A stretch of 64,000 nucleotides of DNA, taken from Clostridium chromiireducens. Lineage in GTDB: Bacteria > Bacillota > Clostridia > Clostridiales > Clostridiaceae. The position numbers were made by a program, and so were the translations under genes. Below the pieces are notes generated by a model. It was not told the DNA's origin, did no database searches, and worked only from the letters and a program-made list of their open reading frames with translations. Shown here in pieces: positions 54,343 through 63,694 of this stretch (the first letter of the stretch is position 1; each line of letters begins with the position of its first letter). The stretch lies in assembly GCF_002029255.1 (NCBI RefSeq), contig NZ_MZGT01000015.1, positions 1 to 64,000 on the forward strand, in the 5' to 3' direction.

Positions 54343-54708
54343 ATGAGTTACTTATTTGTAGAATACCCAAAGTGCACAACTTGCAGGCGTGCAAAAAAAT
54401 GGTTAGATGAGAATAAAGTTGATTATGAGGATAGACATATAGCGGATAATAATCCAACCATGGAAGAGCTTCAAGAATGGATAAAAAAGAGTGGGCTCCC
54501 AATTAAGAAATTTTTCAACACGAGTGGAACTTTGTATAAGGAAATGAATTTAAGCCAAAAGCTTAAGGAACTTTCTGAAGAAGATCAATTAAAACTTCTT
54601 TCAACAAATGGAATGTTAGTTAAACGACCAATTGTAGTAGGAGAAAATTCTGTTCTTGTAGGATTTAGAGATGAAAGTTTATGGAATGAAGCGCTTCTAA
54701 AACGTTAA
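54343..54708 (+). CDS. ArsC/Spx-family thioredoxin-fold protein
   Basis: This 121-residue protein has YPKCTTCRRAKKWL, a CXXC-type site, and the ArsC-like LFNTSG / KRPIVVGENSVLVGF regions. Members are arsenate-reductase-like or YffB-type thiol proteins, and true arsenate reduction is unproven. The ATG at 54343 has GGAGG at the right distance. GTG 54340 is less likely. Confidence 0.85.
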   Translation: MSYLFVEYPKCTTCRRAKKWLDENKVDYEDRHIADNNPTMEELQEWIKKSGLPIKKFFNTSGTLYKEMNLSQKLKELSEEDQLKLLSTNGMLVKRPIVVGENSVLVGFRDESLWNEALLKR

Positions 54709-54755
54709 AATAGTTCGGGGAGTTTTTTATTAAAAGGCTATAAAAATTAAATTTC

Positions 54756-54792
54756 ATTTTTATAAGAGCTTATGGAGAATAGGCTCTTATTT
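54756..54792. repeat. 37-nt hairpin repeat, copy B
   Basis: This block is the same as at 17713-17749 except for the loop, with arms ATAAGAGC and GGCTCTTAT. Here it follows the ArsC-like gene by about 50 bases and may also act as a terminator. Confidence 0.55.
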
Positions 54793-55218
54793 ATATAAAT
54801 GTCGAAAAAATACAGGATAATTATTATTAATAAGTATAGATTATTTTGTAATATTATGTTATTATATGAGTATACAAAAGAAGTTAAAAATCGCATGGGA
54901 CATACAGTTATGAACAAAAGATAAAATTATTCAAAATACAGAACATTCAATGAACCCCATTACCTTAACTCTCTCAAGTTTAAGATGCAGTCATAATATG
55001 ACTGCATTTTAATTTGGAAATGTAGAAAAAAATATATAAAGTGAATAAAAAGTGAAAAAAATAAAGGATTTGGTGAAAAAATGTAGAATTACTTTACTGT
55101 ATAAAAATAATTATTATAATGAAAGGTGATTTTTGTAGTATTAAATTTAGTTAGCTTATTATATAAGATTTAAATATTACACGAAACAGCTTAAATTATA
55201 GGTGGAAGGATGATATAT
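54793..55218 (+). other. Intergenic region with a possible small RNA
   Basis: No gene is seen. A stem ATGCAGTCAT/ATGACTGCAT (54985-55006) followed by TTTTAATTT is a good terminator. It is 300 nt from the nearest upstream stop, so it may end a separate small transcript. The rest is AT-rich. Confidence 0.35.
54985..55012 (+). terminator. Intrinsic terminator without an obvious gene
   Basis: A 10-bp stem (ATGCAGTCAT with ATGACTGCAT) has a two-base loop and TTTTAATTT after it. Confidence 0.6.
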
Positions 55219-55446
55219 ATGAAAAGTTGGATTGTTAATTTAAATTTAGAATTTGTTGAAAAATATGATATACCATTTAATAGTTTTGTTATTAAAGCGG
55301 ATGAAAAAGAAGATTTTCTATGTAAAATGGACAGGGTATTAATAAAAGTAAAGGAGTTAACTAATTTTCATATAGATGATATAACTCCATTTGATTATAA
55401 AGAATTACCAGAAGATATTGTTAAAGAATATGTTTTTGTAGATTAA
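55219..55446 (+). CDS. Small acidic hypothetical protein, 75 residues
   Basis: The product (MKSWIVNLNLEFVEKYDIPF..., CKMDRVLIKVKELTNFHIDDITPFDY) is acidic and soluble. The second ATG (55219) is chosen because GGAAGGATG sits at correct spacing from it. No family is recognised. It precedes the hemerythrin gene by 300 bases. Confidence 0.6.
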   Translation: MKSWIVNLNLEFVEKYDIPFNSFVIKADEKEDFLCKMDRVLIKVKELTNFHIDDITPFDYKELPEDIVKEYVFVD

Positions 55447-55754
55447 TTATATCTGTTATTTATATAAATCGAATTTAAAAGTAAACGATATTCTAAGTAT
55501 TATAAAAAGTATGTGTCCAGCTTATAATTAGATATACTTATAATTTTTTTGGCATATATTTTCAGAATATTTAGAAAAAACTTAAAAGTTCGTAAAAATA
55601 TTAGAGAAAGTTATAATTAGTATTAATGCATCAATTGGGAATCTATTGTCAGTATTTATTTTGTAAGGCTGTAAAGTACAAATTATTAATAATAGCAAAT
55701 TAAAAAAAGAAATAAATACTAGATACTAGTTTTATCGATGAAGGAGGGGACATT
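55447..55754 (+). other. Intergenic region, nothing clear
   Basis: AT-rich DNA upstream of the hemerythrin gene. No hairpin, repeat or small gene could be supported. Confidence 0.3.
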
Positions 55755-56162
55755 ATGATATTAAATTGGAACAATACATTCGCAGTAGGGAATAATAATA
55801 TTGATGAACAGCATAAAGAATTATTTTATCGATTGAATAAATTATTAGAAGCTATGAAGGAAGGAAAGGGTAAAGGCGAAGTAATTACAACTTTAGATTT
55901 TCTTGAGGAATATGTGGTTAAACATTTTACAGATGAAGAGGAAATTCAAAGGAAGAATAATTATCCCAAATTGAATATACAACATAAACAACATGAAGAA
56001 TTTAAAAATGAGCTGAAAGAATTGAGAAGAACTTTTGAAAGTACTGGAGTATCATCATTATTTGTAATAAATACACAACAAAAGATGGTTAAATGGTGCA
56101 AAGATCATATTATGAGTTCTGATAAAGAATTAGGTAACTTTCTAATGAAAAATACTAAATAA
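55755..56162 (+). CDS. Bacteriohemerythrin
   Basis: This 135-residue four-helix protein has the di-iron ligand pattern H20 (DEQHKELF), H57 and E61 (KHFTDEEE), H80 (QHEEF), H118 (DHI) and D123. It binds oxygen and may sense or scavenge it in an anaerobe. The normal HxxxH pair reads QHKQH, with histidines at 77 and 80, so one iron ligand is shifted or replaced. ATG follows AAGGAGGGG. Confidence 0.9.
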   Translation: MILNWNNTFAVGNNNIDEQHKELFYRLNKLLEAMKEGKGKGEVITTLDFLEEYVVKHFTDEEEIQRKNNYPKLNIQHKQHEEFKNELKELRRTFESTGVSSLFVINTQQKMVKWCKDHIMSSDKELGNFLMKNTK

Positions 56163-56340
56163 ACAAGAAAATTCAATAAGAAATATTAATTATATTTGAG
56201 CTGAAAGTTATATATATAAGTTTAACTTTCAGCCCTTTAACATTGCTAAAATATTGATTGACGTATGTAATTGGAGTATGTAAAATTAGGGTAAATAAAA
56301 AAACAAAATCCAGAATAGTAAACAAATGAGGTGGATTTAT

Positions 56341-57429
56341 ATGAAGAATAATTTACTATACTCCGAAGGAAATAAAGAAAATAATAAATTTTCAAGAACT
56401 TTTTTGAGTGAAAAATTATCTGGAATTAAAAATATAATTAAACATAGAATAAAAAATGTAAAATCGGAAAATAAAGAAGATCTTAATTTAGAATCAGCAA
56501 AAAAGCAATTTGAAGAATTTAAGGCTAAAAAACTTGAACTTGAAAGATATGAAACTGAGTTATTAAAATATGATGATGAAATAAAGGATATGGATTATTG
56601 CTTAATAACATCTAATGATCTAAACTCAGTTATTAATTGCAAAAAGAATAGTTTATACCAAAGATTTTTTGAATATAAAAATATACACATTGATGTAAAA
56701 GCTATAAATGGATTAATATTTTTTGACAAGGAAAGTCTTGCCGAGATAGAAGCAATTATAGATAAATTAGATAAAGACGAAATAACTATTGAAAAAACAT
56801 ATGAAATACATAAATTTAGTGTTGAAAAAATATGTGATTTATATATAAGTTATGAGGATGAAAAGTATATAATAAAAAATATAGAGCCTTTGAATAAAGA
56901 AATATTGGGAACATTAAATGAAATTGCTAGTAAGTATGAAGAATATCATTTACAGAATAGGGAAATCAGAGATCATTTTATTAAAGCTTTTTCAGATGCA
57001 AAGCATGAGCTGAATATTGCAAGCCCTTGGATGAATAATTATGTTGTTAATGAAAATTTAATAGAGATGATGGAAGGTTTACTTACAAGAGGAGGAGCTA
57101 TCAAAATTATCTATGGCATAGGGGAGAATAGTTCATCGTATCACTTTAAAAGAGAAAATAGTAATAAGAATAAAAATAGTGATAGAATAGCTAAAAAATT
57201 AGAAGAAAAATTTAAACATTATGGGAATAGATTTAAGATAAGAAAAGTTAATTCTCATAATAAGCTTTTAATCTGTGATGAAAGCTATTATATAGAAACA
57301 AGTTTTAATTTATTATCTTTTTCAGGAGAATATGATAGCGATTCAAAGGATACTAGAGACGAAGGAGCAACGTTTAGCACAAACACCGAAGTAATAAAAG
57401 ATTTAAGGAGCAGGTATTTTAATTTCTAA
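56341..57429 (+). CDS. Phospholipase D-like (single HKD) protein
   Basis: This 362-residue protein has a charged, helical N-terminal half. The C-terminal PLD-like domain starts near FSDAKHELNIASPWMNNYVVNE and carries one HxK motif (NSHNKLLICDESYYIETSFNLLSFSG). A single HKD implies dimerisation, as in some nucleases and phosphodiesterases. The substrate is unknown. The ATG at 56341 follows GAGGTGG. The 56326 ATG overlaps the ribosome site. Confidence 0.68.
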   Translation: MKNNLLYSEGNKENNKFSRTFLSEKLSGIKNIIKHRIKNVKSENKEDLNLESAKKQFEEFKAKKLELERYETELLKYDDEIKDMDYCLITSNDLNSVINCKKNSLYQRFFEYKNIHIDVKAINGLIFFDKESLAEIEAIIDKLDKDEITIEKTYEIHKFSVEKICDLYISYEDEKYIIKNIEPLNKEILGTLNEIASKYEEYHLQNREIRDHFIKAFSDAKHELNIASPWMNNYVVNENLIEMMEGLLTRGGAIKIIYGIGENSSSYHFKRENSNKNKNSDRIAKKLEEKFKHYGNRFKIRKVNSHNKLLICDESYYIETSFNLLSFSGEYDSDSKDTRDEGATFSTNTEVIKDLRSRYFNF

Positions 57430-57434
57430 TTGTT

Positions 57435-57597
57435 AAGGCACATTCAAAAAAATAACAAGTCCATTTGCCAGCCTATTTTCCATCATCCTTCGTCACCAAA
57501 TTGACCTAATAGGCCCGCTATGAGGGCAATTTACCTCCTTGCCTGATGAAAAATAATCATGGCAACTTTGGACTTGTTATTTATTTTCATGTGCCTA
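57435..57597. repeat. 163-bp imperfect palindromic element (MITE-like)
   Basis: The ends AAGGCACAT...AATAACAAGTCCA (57435-57473) and TGGACTTGTTATT...ATGTGCCT (57568-57596) are near-perfect inverted complements over about 35 bases. Secondary pairing continues inward with TGCCA/TGGCA. The interior is GC-richer than its surroundings and non-coding. This is the structure of a small non-autonomous palindromic repeat or a foldback RNA. Confidence 0.65.
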
Positions 57598-57602
57598 AAA
57601 AG

Positions 57603-57627
57603 AAAGTGTTAATAGCACTTTTTTTTT
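57603..57627 (+). terminator. Terminator
   Basis: AAGTG-TTAATAG-CACTT is followed by a long T run, just after the palindromic element. Confidence 0.6.
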
Positions 57628-57783
57628 GTAATTGTTTATTATTTAAAGTTTTTTTGTTTTGAATTTAATTTTATTAACTTTTTCCGTTATATTTACAATA
57701 ATTTAATTAGATGGACATTATTTTCTTAATAGTGCAATAGATGGTATACTATAGAAATAAACAATAAAAGGATGGTGTAAAGT

Positions 57784-59757
57784 ATGAGTAGATCAATATT
57801 AGAAGATCTGTCATATAATAATATATTTCTTAGAGATAGTAAGATGTTTTCAAGAAGCAAGGAACTTATTGAAAATACATTAGATATTATTCTTGTGGTT
57901 GATAAAGATGGCAGGATTCTTTATGGAAATAAGAAAGCGATTGAAATATATGGATATTCATTTGATGAATTAACTAATTTAGATGTCTTTACTCTCAGAA
58001 ATGAAGATACCAGGGAATTTACTCAAAAGCAATTAAATAAAGCATTAGATAGAGGAATAAGATTTAAAACATACCACTACAGAAAAGATGGATCTAAGTT
58101 TCCAGTTGAAGTAAGATCTATATATAGCAACAAGAAATCTAAAGATATGGTAGTGAGTATTATAAGAGATATTTCTGATATGGAGAAGGTATATAAAGAT
58201 GCAAGAATATTTTCAATATCTTTAGATATAATTGATGATCCATTTATCATTTTTAATAAAGATATGGATATTTCTTATTGGAGTAAGGGTGCAGAAACCA
58301 CATTTGGCTTCAAAAAGGAAGAAGTTATAGGAAAAAATATGAGTGAATTACTTTCAGAAGAGATATTAGAAGAATCACGAAAATTAATAGACATGCTTTC
58401 TCAAGGCAAAATAGTTAAGGATTATGAAACTGTAAGATTTGCTAAGGATGGAACTATAGTAAATCTTTCGATTTCGGCATCTCCGATTTATGATGAAAAT
58501 GGGGCTTTTTCAGGAGTAACTGCGATATATAGAGATATTACTGATAGAAAATTAATAGAGAAGAAACTTGTTGAAAAGTGTGAACAATTGGAATTATTAA
58601 AGGAAAGGGCAGAATATGCCAATAAAGCGAAGTCAATATTTTTAGCTAATATAAGTCATGAGCTAAGAACGCCAATGAATGGTATTCTTGCAGGATTACA
58701 ACTTATCAAATTAGAAGATAACAATGAGGAGCAAGCAAAATATATTAAAATATTAAATGACTCGGCTAATACTATGCTCAGAGTTATTAATAATCTATTA
58801 GATGTTTCTAAAATAGAATCTGGTGGATTTAAACTTAATAGTGAGAGGTTCAACTTAAGGGAAACAATAAATAATATTTATAATAGTCTTTTGATTACAG
58901 CAAATATTAAGGGGCTTGAAGTAATATATAATCTTGATCCCAATATTGATTTTGACATTATTGGTGATCAGGTAAAGTTAAAAGAGATACTATCTAATCT
59001 AATCACTAATGCCGTTAGATTTACAAATCAAGGTTATGTATCTTTCAGAGTAAAAGTGATTTCACAAGATGAATATAGTGAAAAAATTGAATTTAGGATA
59101 AAGGATTCAGGTAATGGTATAGATGAGAACTTTAGAGATAGGATATTTAATGCTTTTAGCCAAGGGGATCTATCTACGAGAAATGAATATATTGGTGTAG
59201 GATTAAGCTTATCGATCTCAAAGCATTTTGCAGCACTTATGAATGGTGATATATGTTTTGAAAAAAATGAAGATAAAGGATCCACGTTCATTTTTACCTG
59301 TGAATTTCAAAAAAATAAAACTAAGAAACATAGGTTAAAAACAAATAGTATGAGTAATAATAAAATCACAAGGGAGAAGATTGATCAAGATAAAGTGATT
59401 TTATATGTTGAAGATAATTTAATTAGTCAAGAGGTCATGGAGAGTATAATTAAAAGCAAAGGTTATAAATATATTGCTGCATATAATGGAAATGAAGCTT
59501 TACATATATTGAGAAATAATAAGGTTGATATAATATTGATGGATATACAAATGCCAGAATTAAATGGTTTTGAAACAACAAAGATTATTAGAGACGAGGG
59601 ATTAGGAGGAAAACATATACCAATTATTGCAATCACTGCATATTCAATGCGCGAAGATAAAGAAAAATGTATTCAAGCAAATATGGATGATTATTTAGTA
59701 AAACCATTTGAAGTAGAAAAATTATATGAAATTATTGAGTTCAATTTAAGAAAATAA
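57784..59757 (+). CDS. PAS-PAS hybrid histidine kinase with receiver
   Basis: This 657-residue cytoplasmic protein has PAS 1 at ~25-130, PAS 2 at ~145-255 and HisKA with H292 in NISHELRTPMNG. HATPase_c follows, with N box NLITNAVRFTNQG, DSGNGID and GVGLSLSISK. The C-terminal receiver has D587 (ILMDIQMP) and a conserved KP pair. It has no membrane span, so it senses an internal signal. Its first PAS is closely related to the PAS of the gene cut by the right edge. Confidence 0.9.
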   Translation: MSRSILEDLSYNNIFLRDSKMFSRSKELIENTLDIILVVDKDGRILYGNKKAIEIYGYSFDELTNLDVFTLRNEDTREFTQKQLNKALDRGIRFKTYHYRKDGSKFPVEVRSIYSNKKSKDMVVSIIRDISDMEKVYKDARIFSISLDIIDDPFIIFNKDMDISYWSKGAETTFGFKKEEVIGKNMSELLSEEILEESRKLIDMLSQGKIVKDYETVRFAKDGTIVNLSISASPIYDENGAFSGVTAIYRDITDRKLIEKKLVEKCEQLELLKERAEYANKAKSIFLANISHELRTPMNGILAGLQLIKLEDNNEEQAKYIKILNDSANTMLRVINNLLDVSKIESGGFKLNSERFNLRETINNIYNSLLITANIKGLEVIYNLDPNIDFDIIGDQVKLKEILSNLITNAVRFTNQGYVSFRVKVISQDEYSEKIEFRIKDSGNGIDENFRDRIFNAFSQGDLSTRNEYIGVGLSLSISKHFAALMNGDICFEKNEDKGSTFIFTCEFQKNKTKKHRLKTNSMSNNKITREKIDQDKVILYVEDNLISQEVMESIIKSKGYKYIAAYNGNEALHILRNNKVDIILMDIQMPELNGFETTKIIRDEGLGGKHIPIIAITAYSMREDKEKCIQANMDDYLVKPFEVEKLYEIIEFNLRK

Positions 59758-59763
59758 ATTTAG

Positions 59764-59798
59764 AAAAAACAGTACTTAGAAATACGTACTGTTTTTTT
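59764..59798 (+). terminator. Intrinsic terminator
   Basis: AAAAAACAGTAC and GTACTGTTTTTT form a perfect stem with a T run after the hybrid kinase gene. Confidence 0.85.
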
Positions 59799-59961
59799 AA
59801 TTTAAAGATTAAGTTTATTTAAGGTATAGTGAATAAATTCCATAAATACAAGTATTATTTAAATATTGATTTTAAAACATATAATTGAAAAAGTCGAATT
59901 ATAAGCGAAAATGCAATATAAAATAAATTGAATGAATAAAAATACAATGATATTATTTATG

Positions 59962-59973
59962 TAACGAACGTTA
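59962..59973. promoter_or_regulatory. Candidate TetR operator
   Basis: TAACG-AA-CGTTA is a perfect inverted repeat 91 bases before the TetR gene, placed for autoregulation. Confidence 0.45.
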
Positions 59974-60064
59974 TATAGAAATTTATAGTAATTAATGTAA
60001 ATTAAAAGGGAATAATATAAGATTATTAACTTTAAAAAAATAATTTACGAGAGGAGTAAGCATT

Positions 60065-60646
60065 TTGGAAAATGCAACAAGAGATAAAATATTTTATACA
60101 TCTTTTAAGCTTTTCTTGGAAAATGGATATGAAGCAACTAATATCAGAGACATTTGTAAGGAAGTAGGAGTAAAAGCGTCAACAGTATATTTTTATTATA
60201 AATCTAAACAAGATTTATTTTTCTATATCTATGACGAGATTTGCAATGATTACATAAACTTTCTGCAAAGTGTGAAAGAATTTGAACAGGAAATCTCAAT
60301 AAAAGAAAAATTATATATTTTACTAAAAAAGAAATTAGAGTACTATATTTCTGATATATCCAAAAGGAAATTCATCTTTAGATGTCACTTGTTTCCGCCA
60401 GAGGAAATATCAAATGTAATACGAGAAAAATATAAGTTTTATACAGGAGAGGAAAATAAAATAATTTTAGAAATTATTGGTTTGGATCAATATAAAGATA
60501 AATTTATAAATGATAATATTGAGGATTATCTAATAAAGTGTAAAAAATTAGAGAATTATTTACTTTATGAAATGATAACTTCAAATATAAAGGTAAATGA
60601 TGAGGCTATTGCTAGGTTATGGGATATATATTTTGAGCTGATGTAA
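60065..60646 (+). CDS. TetR family transcriptional regulator
   Basis: This 193-residue protein has the TetR helix-turn-helix near the N-terminus (FLENGYEATNIRDICKEVGVKASTVYFYYKSKQDLF) and a variable ligand domain. It starts at TTG after GAGAGGAG. The next gene in the same direction makes cyclic-di-GMP, and its frame opens one base into the tetR stop codon (TAATG). It is probably a local repressor of the signalling genes. Confidence 0.86.
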   Translation: MENATRDKIFYTSFKLFLENGYEATNIRDICKEVGVKASTVYFYYKSKQDLFFYIYDEICNDYINFLQSVKEFEQEISIKEKLYILLKKKLEYYISDISKRKFIFRCHLFPPEEISNVIREKYKFYTGEENKIILEIIGLDQYKDKFINDNIEDYLIKCKKLENYLLYEMITSNIKVNDEAIARLWDIYFELM

Positions 60647-60735
60647 TGTTAAAAGAAGAATGTCACTATAAATTTTATAAAAAGTTTCTATGGTATGGGT
60701 TTAAATATATTTCGTTTAAAAAAGGGAGGGTATAT

Positions 60736-61830
60736 ATGGAGATAATTAATCAAGTAAAAGAAAGGCTATCTATTTTTAAAAATTTGTATGATGTTATAAG
60801 AATTGTTGATCCTTTAAAAAAACAAACAACCATCTTAAAAGATAATGAAATACAACAATTAAAAGGAACATGTTATGCCCTATGGAGAAAGGATACCTTT
60901 TGCGAAAATTGTATATCAATGAGAGCATATTTAAATAACGATACATTCGTAAAACTTGAATACGACCAAGAGAAAATTGTTTTAATAACTGCAACACCAG
61001 TGGAAATAGAAGGAAAAATATATATTATGGAAATATTAAAGGATATCACTAAAAACGGAAGTGCACTGCATAAATTAACTGAAAACTCTTACTGTGTAGA
61101 AGAGATGATTAGCTCTATAAACGAAAAGGTAGTTAAAGATGAATTAACAGGATTATATAATCGAAGGTATATAAATGAGAGGCTGCCTGCAGACGTTAAA
61201 AATAGCAAACTTAGTAACATACCATTATCTGTTATCATGGCTGATATAGATTTCTTTAAAAATATAAATGATAAATATGGACATGTTATTGGAGATAAGA
61301 TATTAACTGATTTCTCCAATTTAATACTTAACTCAATAAGAAACAACTCAGACTGGGTAGGTCGTTTTGGAGGAGAAGAATTCATAATTGTGTTAAATGG
61401 GACCGAGTCAAAGAATGCCTATTTAGTTGCGGAAAAGATAAGGAAATTAGTTGAAGATAAAGTATTTACTTATGAAGATATTGAAATTAATATAACAGCA
61501 AGCTTTGGGGTATATAGTGTTAAAGATAACAATATAAGTATCTCAGATGTGTTATTAAATGTGGATAGAAATTTATATAAAGCCAAAGCTAGTGGTAGAA
61601 ATAGAACAATCATAGATGAAGGAACATGTGAAGAGAGACTTGAGGGGATAAAACAAAAATCTATCAAGCTAGTTGAACTGAATAGACATATAAATGAGAT
61701 AAGAGAACTTTTAAATGAAGCATGTTGCATGACTGCGACTGAAGAATCTATAAACGATAGATTACTTATTAGTCAATATTTAGATGAACTAATAGTTCAA
61801 TACATGAAAGATTTAAATAATTTAAATTAG
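60736..61830 (+). CDS. Diguanylate cyclase (GGDEF) with cysteine-containing sensor domain
   Basis: This 364-residue protein has a PAS-like N-terminal domain with C46, C56 and C59 (GTCYALW...FCENCIS). The GGDEF domain follows, with D170 and active-site GGEEF at 212-216. It should make cyclic-di-GMP. The ATG at 60736 has a strong AAAGGGAGGG. An in-frame ATG at 60646, overlapping tetR, would add 30 residues. A canonical RxxD inhibitory site is not seen before GGEEF. Confidence 0.88.
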   Translation: MEIINQVKERLSIFKNLYDVIRIVDPLKKQTTILKDNEIQQLKGTCYALWRKDTFCENCISMRAYLNNDTFVKLEYDQEKIVLITATPVEIEGKIYIMEILKDITKNGSALHKLTENSYCVEEMISSINEKVVKDELTGLYNRRYINERLPADVKNSKLSNIPLSVIMADIDFFKNINDKYGHVIGDKILTDFSNLILNSIRNNSDWVGRFGGEEFIIVLNGTESKNAYLVAEKIRKLVEDKVFTYEDIEINITASFGVYSVKDNNISISDVLLNVDRNLYKAKASGRNRTIIDEGTCEERLEGIKQKSIKLVELNRHINEIRELLNEACCMTATEESINDRLLISQYLDELIVQYMKDLNNLN

Positions 61831-61891
61831 AGTTCATTGGTAAAGAAGAAAATAAAAGTAAACCTACATAAGGAGCGCAAAGAATTTTAGT

Positions 61892-63601
61892 ATGAAAATA
61901 AAAAATAATGATTTAGATTATACAGAAATACTTGAAAAGTATAAGAAGGTAGTAGATGAAGTAAGTATTGCAGTTTGGGAGTGGAATATTAAGGAAGATA
62001 AGTTTTTTGCCTCAAATGAATGGGAAAAAATCACCGAATGTCATTTTAATAATTTGTTTGATTTTATCGGAAAAATAGTAATACATGAGGATAGAGAAAG
62101 AGCTATAAATGATTTGAACTTTTTTATTGAAGGAAAAATATCTTTTTATAGAAGCCAATTTAGAATTATAACTGAAAAGAATCAAGAGAAATGGATATTC
62201 TTCAAAGGAAATATGGTAAAAGACGAGAACGGAGAAGTAATAAGCCTATTTGGAGTGGCAAGTGATATTACTGAAGTAAAGAAGACTCAAAAGATATCTA
62301 GTGAAAGTGTATATTATGATTCTCTTACTAAACTTCCGAATAGAGTTTTATTTCTAATGGATATTAAAGATATTTTAGATAAGACCATCAAGCTTAATAA
62401 AGAAGGAGCAATAATTTTTATAGATTTAGATAATTTTAAAGCTATAAACGATACTTTAGGCCATGATTATGGGGATTTGATGCTAAAAGTTTTTTCACAA
62501 CTATTAAGTATATGTGTTAAGGACTATGGTAGGGTGTATAGAGTTGGTGGAGATGAATTTATAGTTCTTATAGAAAAAATAAATTCCATAGAAAACTTAA
62601 AAAAGTTTTGTGATACATTATTAAACTATTGCAAAAAACCATTTGAACTTAATGAAAAACAGATATATGTGACAGCAAGTATAGGAATATCGCTTTTCCC
62701 ACAAGATAGTGCTGATATGAATGATTTGATGAGATTTGCAGACTTAGCAATGTTTAAATCTAAAGAATATGGGAAAAATACATATACATTTTTTGAGGAA
62801 GCTTTAAGTAAAGCCTATTCACGAAGGATACTGATTGAAGTTGAATTAAAAGAATCAATTAAAAATGAAGAGCTATTCATTGTATATCAGCCACAAGTTG
62901 ATGCTTTAGAAAATAGGATAGTCGCATTTGAAGCTTTGCTAAGATGGAACAGCAAAAAACTGGGATTTGTATCCCCTGCGGAATTCATACCTATAGCAGA
63001 GGAAAGCGGGATAATAGTAGATATAGGTGAATGGGTATTAGATAAAGTCTGTAAAAAGATTCGTGAATTTAAGGATAAAAAATATGAATTTAACAATATA
63101 GCAGTCAATGTTTCTCCTATTCAGATTAAAGAGACGAATTTTAAGGATAAGATAATAAAAGTTTGTAAAGAAAATGAGATACCTTTAAATTTGCTTGAAA
63201 TAGAAATAACAGAAAGCACTTTGATTAAATTAAATAATCAAAAAATTGCTGACTTACATGAGCTTATAAATAAAGATATAAATATCTCTATTGATGATTT
63301 CGGGACAGGTTATTCCTCATTAAGTTATCTAACAGTTTTACCTATAAATACTCTTAAAATAGACAAATCTTTTATAGATAACATTGAAAGCGAAAAAAAT
63401 AGAGCTGTAATAGAATGTATTTTAAATCTATCTAAAAGCTTAAAATATAAGGTCATAGCTGAGGGAGTTGAATTAAGGGAACAACTTCAAGTGCTAATGA
63501 ATTTGGGATGTAATGTAATTCAAGGGTACTATTTTAGTAAACCAGTTTGTGAAGATGAACTTGAAGAAATGATGAAAATCAATAAAAGCATATCAAATTA
63601 A
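61892..63601 (+). CDS. PAS-GGDEF-EAL cyclic-di-GMP enzyme
   Basis: This 569-residue protein has PAS ~15-130, GGDEF ~140-300 with intact GGDEF at 219-223, and EAL ~315-565 with EALL at 347-350. It also has IDDFGTGYSSL near 467-477 and IAEGVE near the end. Both catalytic signatures are intact, so it may make or break cyclic-di-GMP depending on the PAS signal. It is transcribed after the diguanylate cyclase. Confidence 0.9.
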   Translation: MKIKNNDLDYTEILEKYKKVVDEVSIAVWEWNIKEDKFFASNEWEKITECHFNNLFDFIGKIVIHEDRERAINDLNFFIEGKISFYRSQFRIITEKNQEKWIFFKGNMVKDENGEVISLFGVASDITEVKKTQKISSESVYYDSLTKLPNRVLFLMDIKDILDKTIKLNKEGAIIFIDLDNFKAINDTLGHDYGDLMLKVFSQLLSICVKDYGRVYRVGGDEFIVLIEKINSIENLKKFCDTLLNYCKKPFELNEKQIYVTASIGISLFPQDSADMNDLMRFADLAMFKSKEYGKNTYTFFEEALSKAYSRRILIEVELKESIKNEELFIVYQPQVDALENRIVAFEALLRWNSKKLGFVSPAEFIPIAEESGIIVDIGEWVLDKVCKKIREFKDKKYEFNNIAVNVSPIQIKETNFKDKIIKVCKENEIPLNLLEIEITESTLIKLNNQKIADLHELINKDINISIDDFGTGYSSLSYLTVLPINTLKIDKSFIDNIESEKNRAVIECILNLSKSLKYKVIAEGVELREQLQVLMNLGCNVIQGYYFSKPVCEDELEEMMKINKSISN

Positions 63602-63694
63602 TTGTACACTTGAGGATAAACGTGTCCTTATAACAATACAATGTTAAGTTCCGATCTGCTACATTGATGCATTTAAAGCTTGGGGGTAAAAGGG

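Noticed and set aside
57435-57597. tRNA or known riboswitch at the GC-richer island
   Set aside because: No cloverleaf or known aptamer core is visible. The dominant feature is the long terminal inverted repeat.
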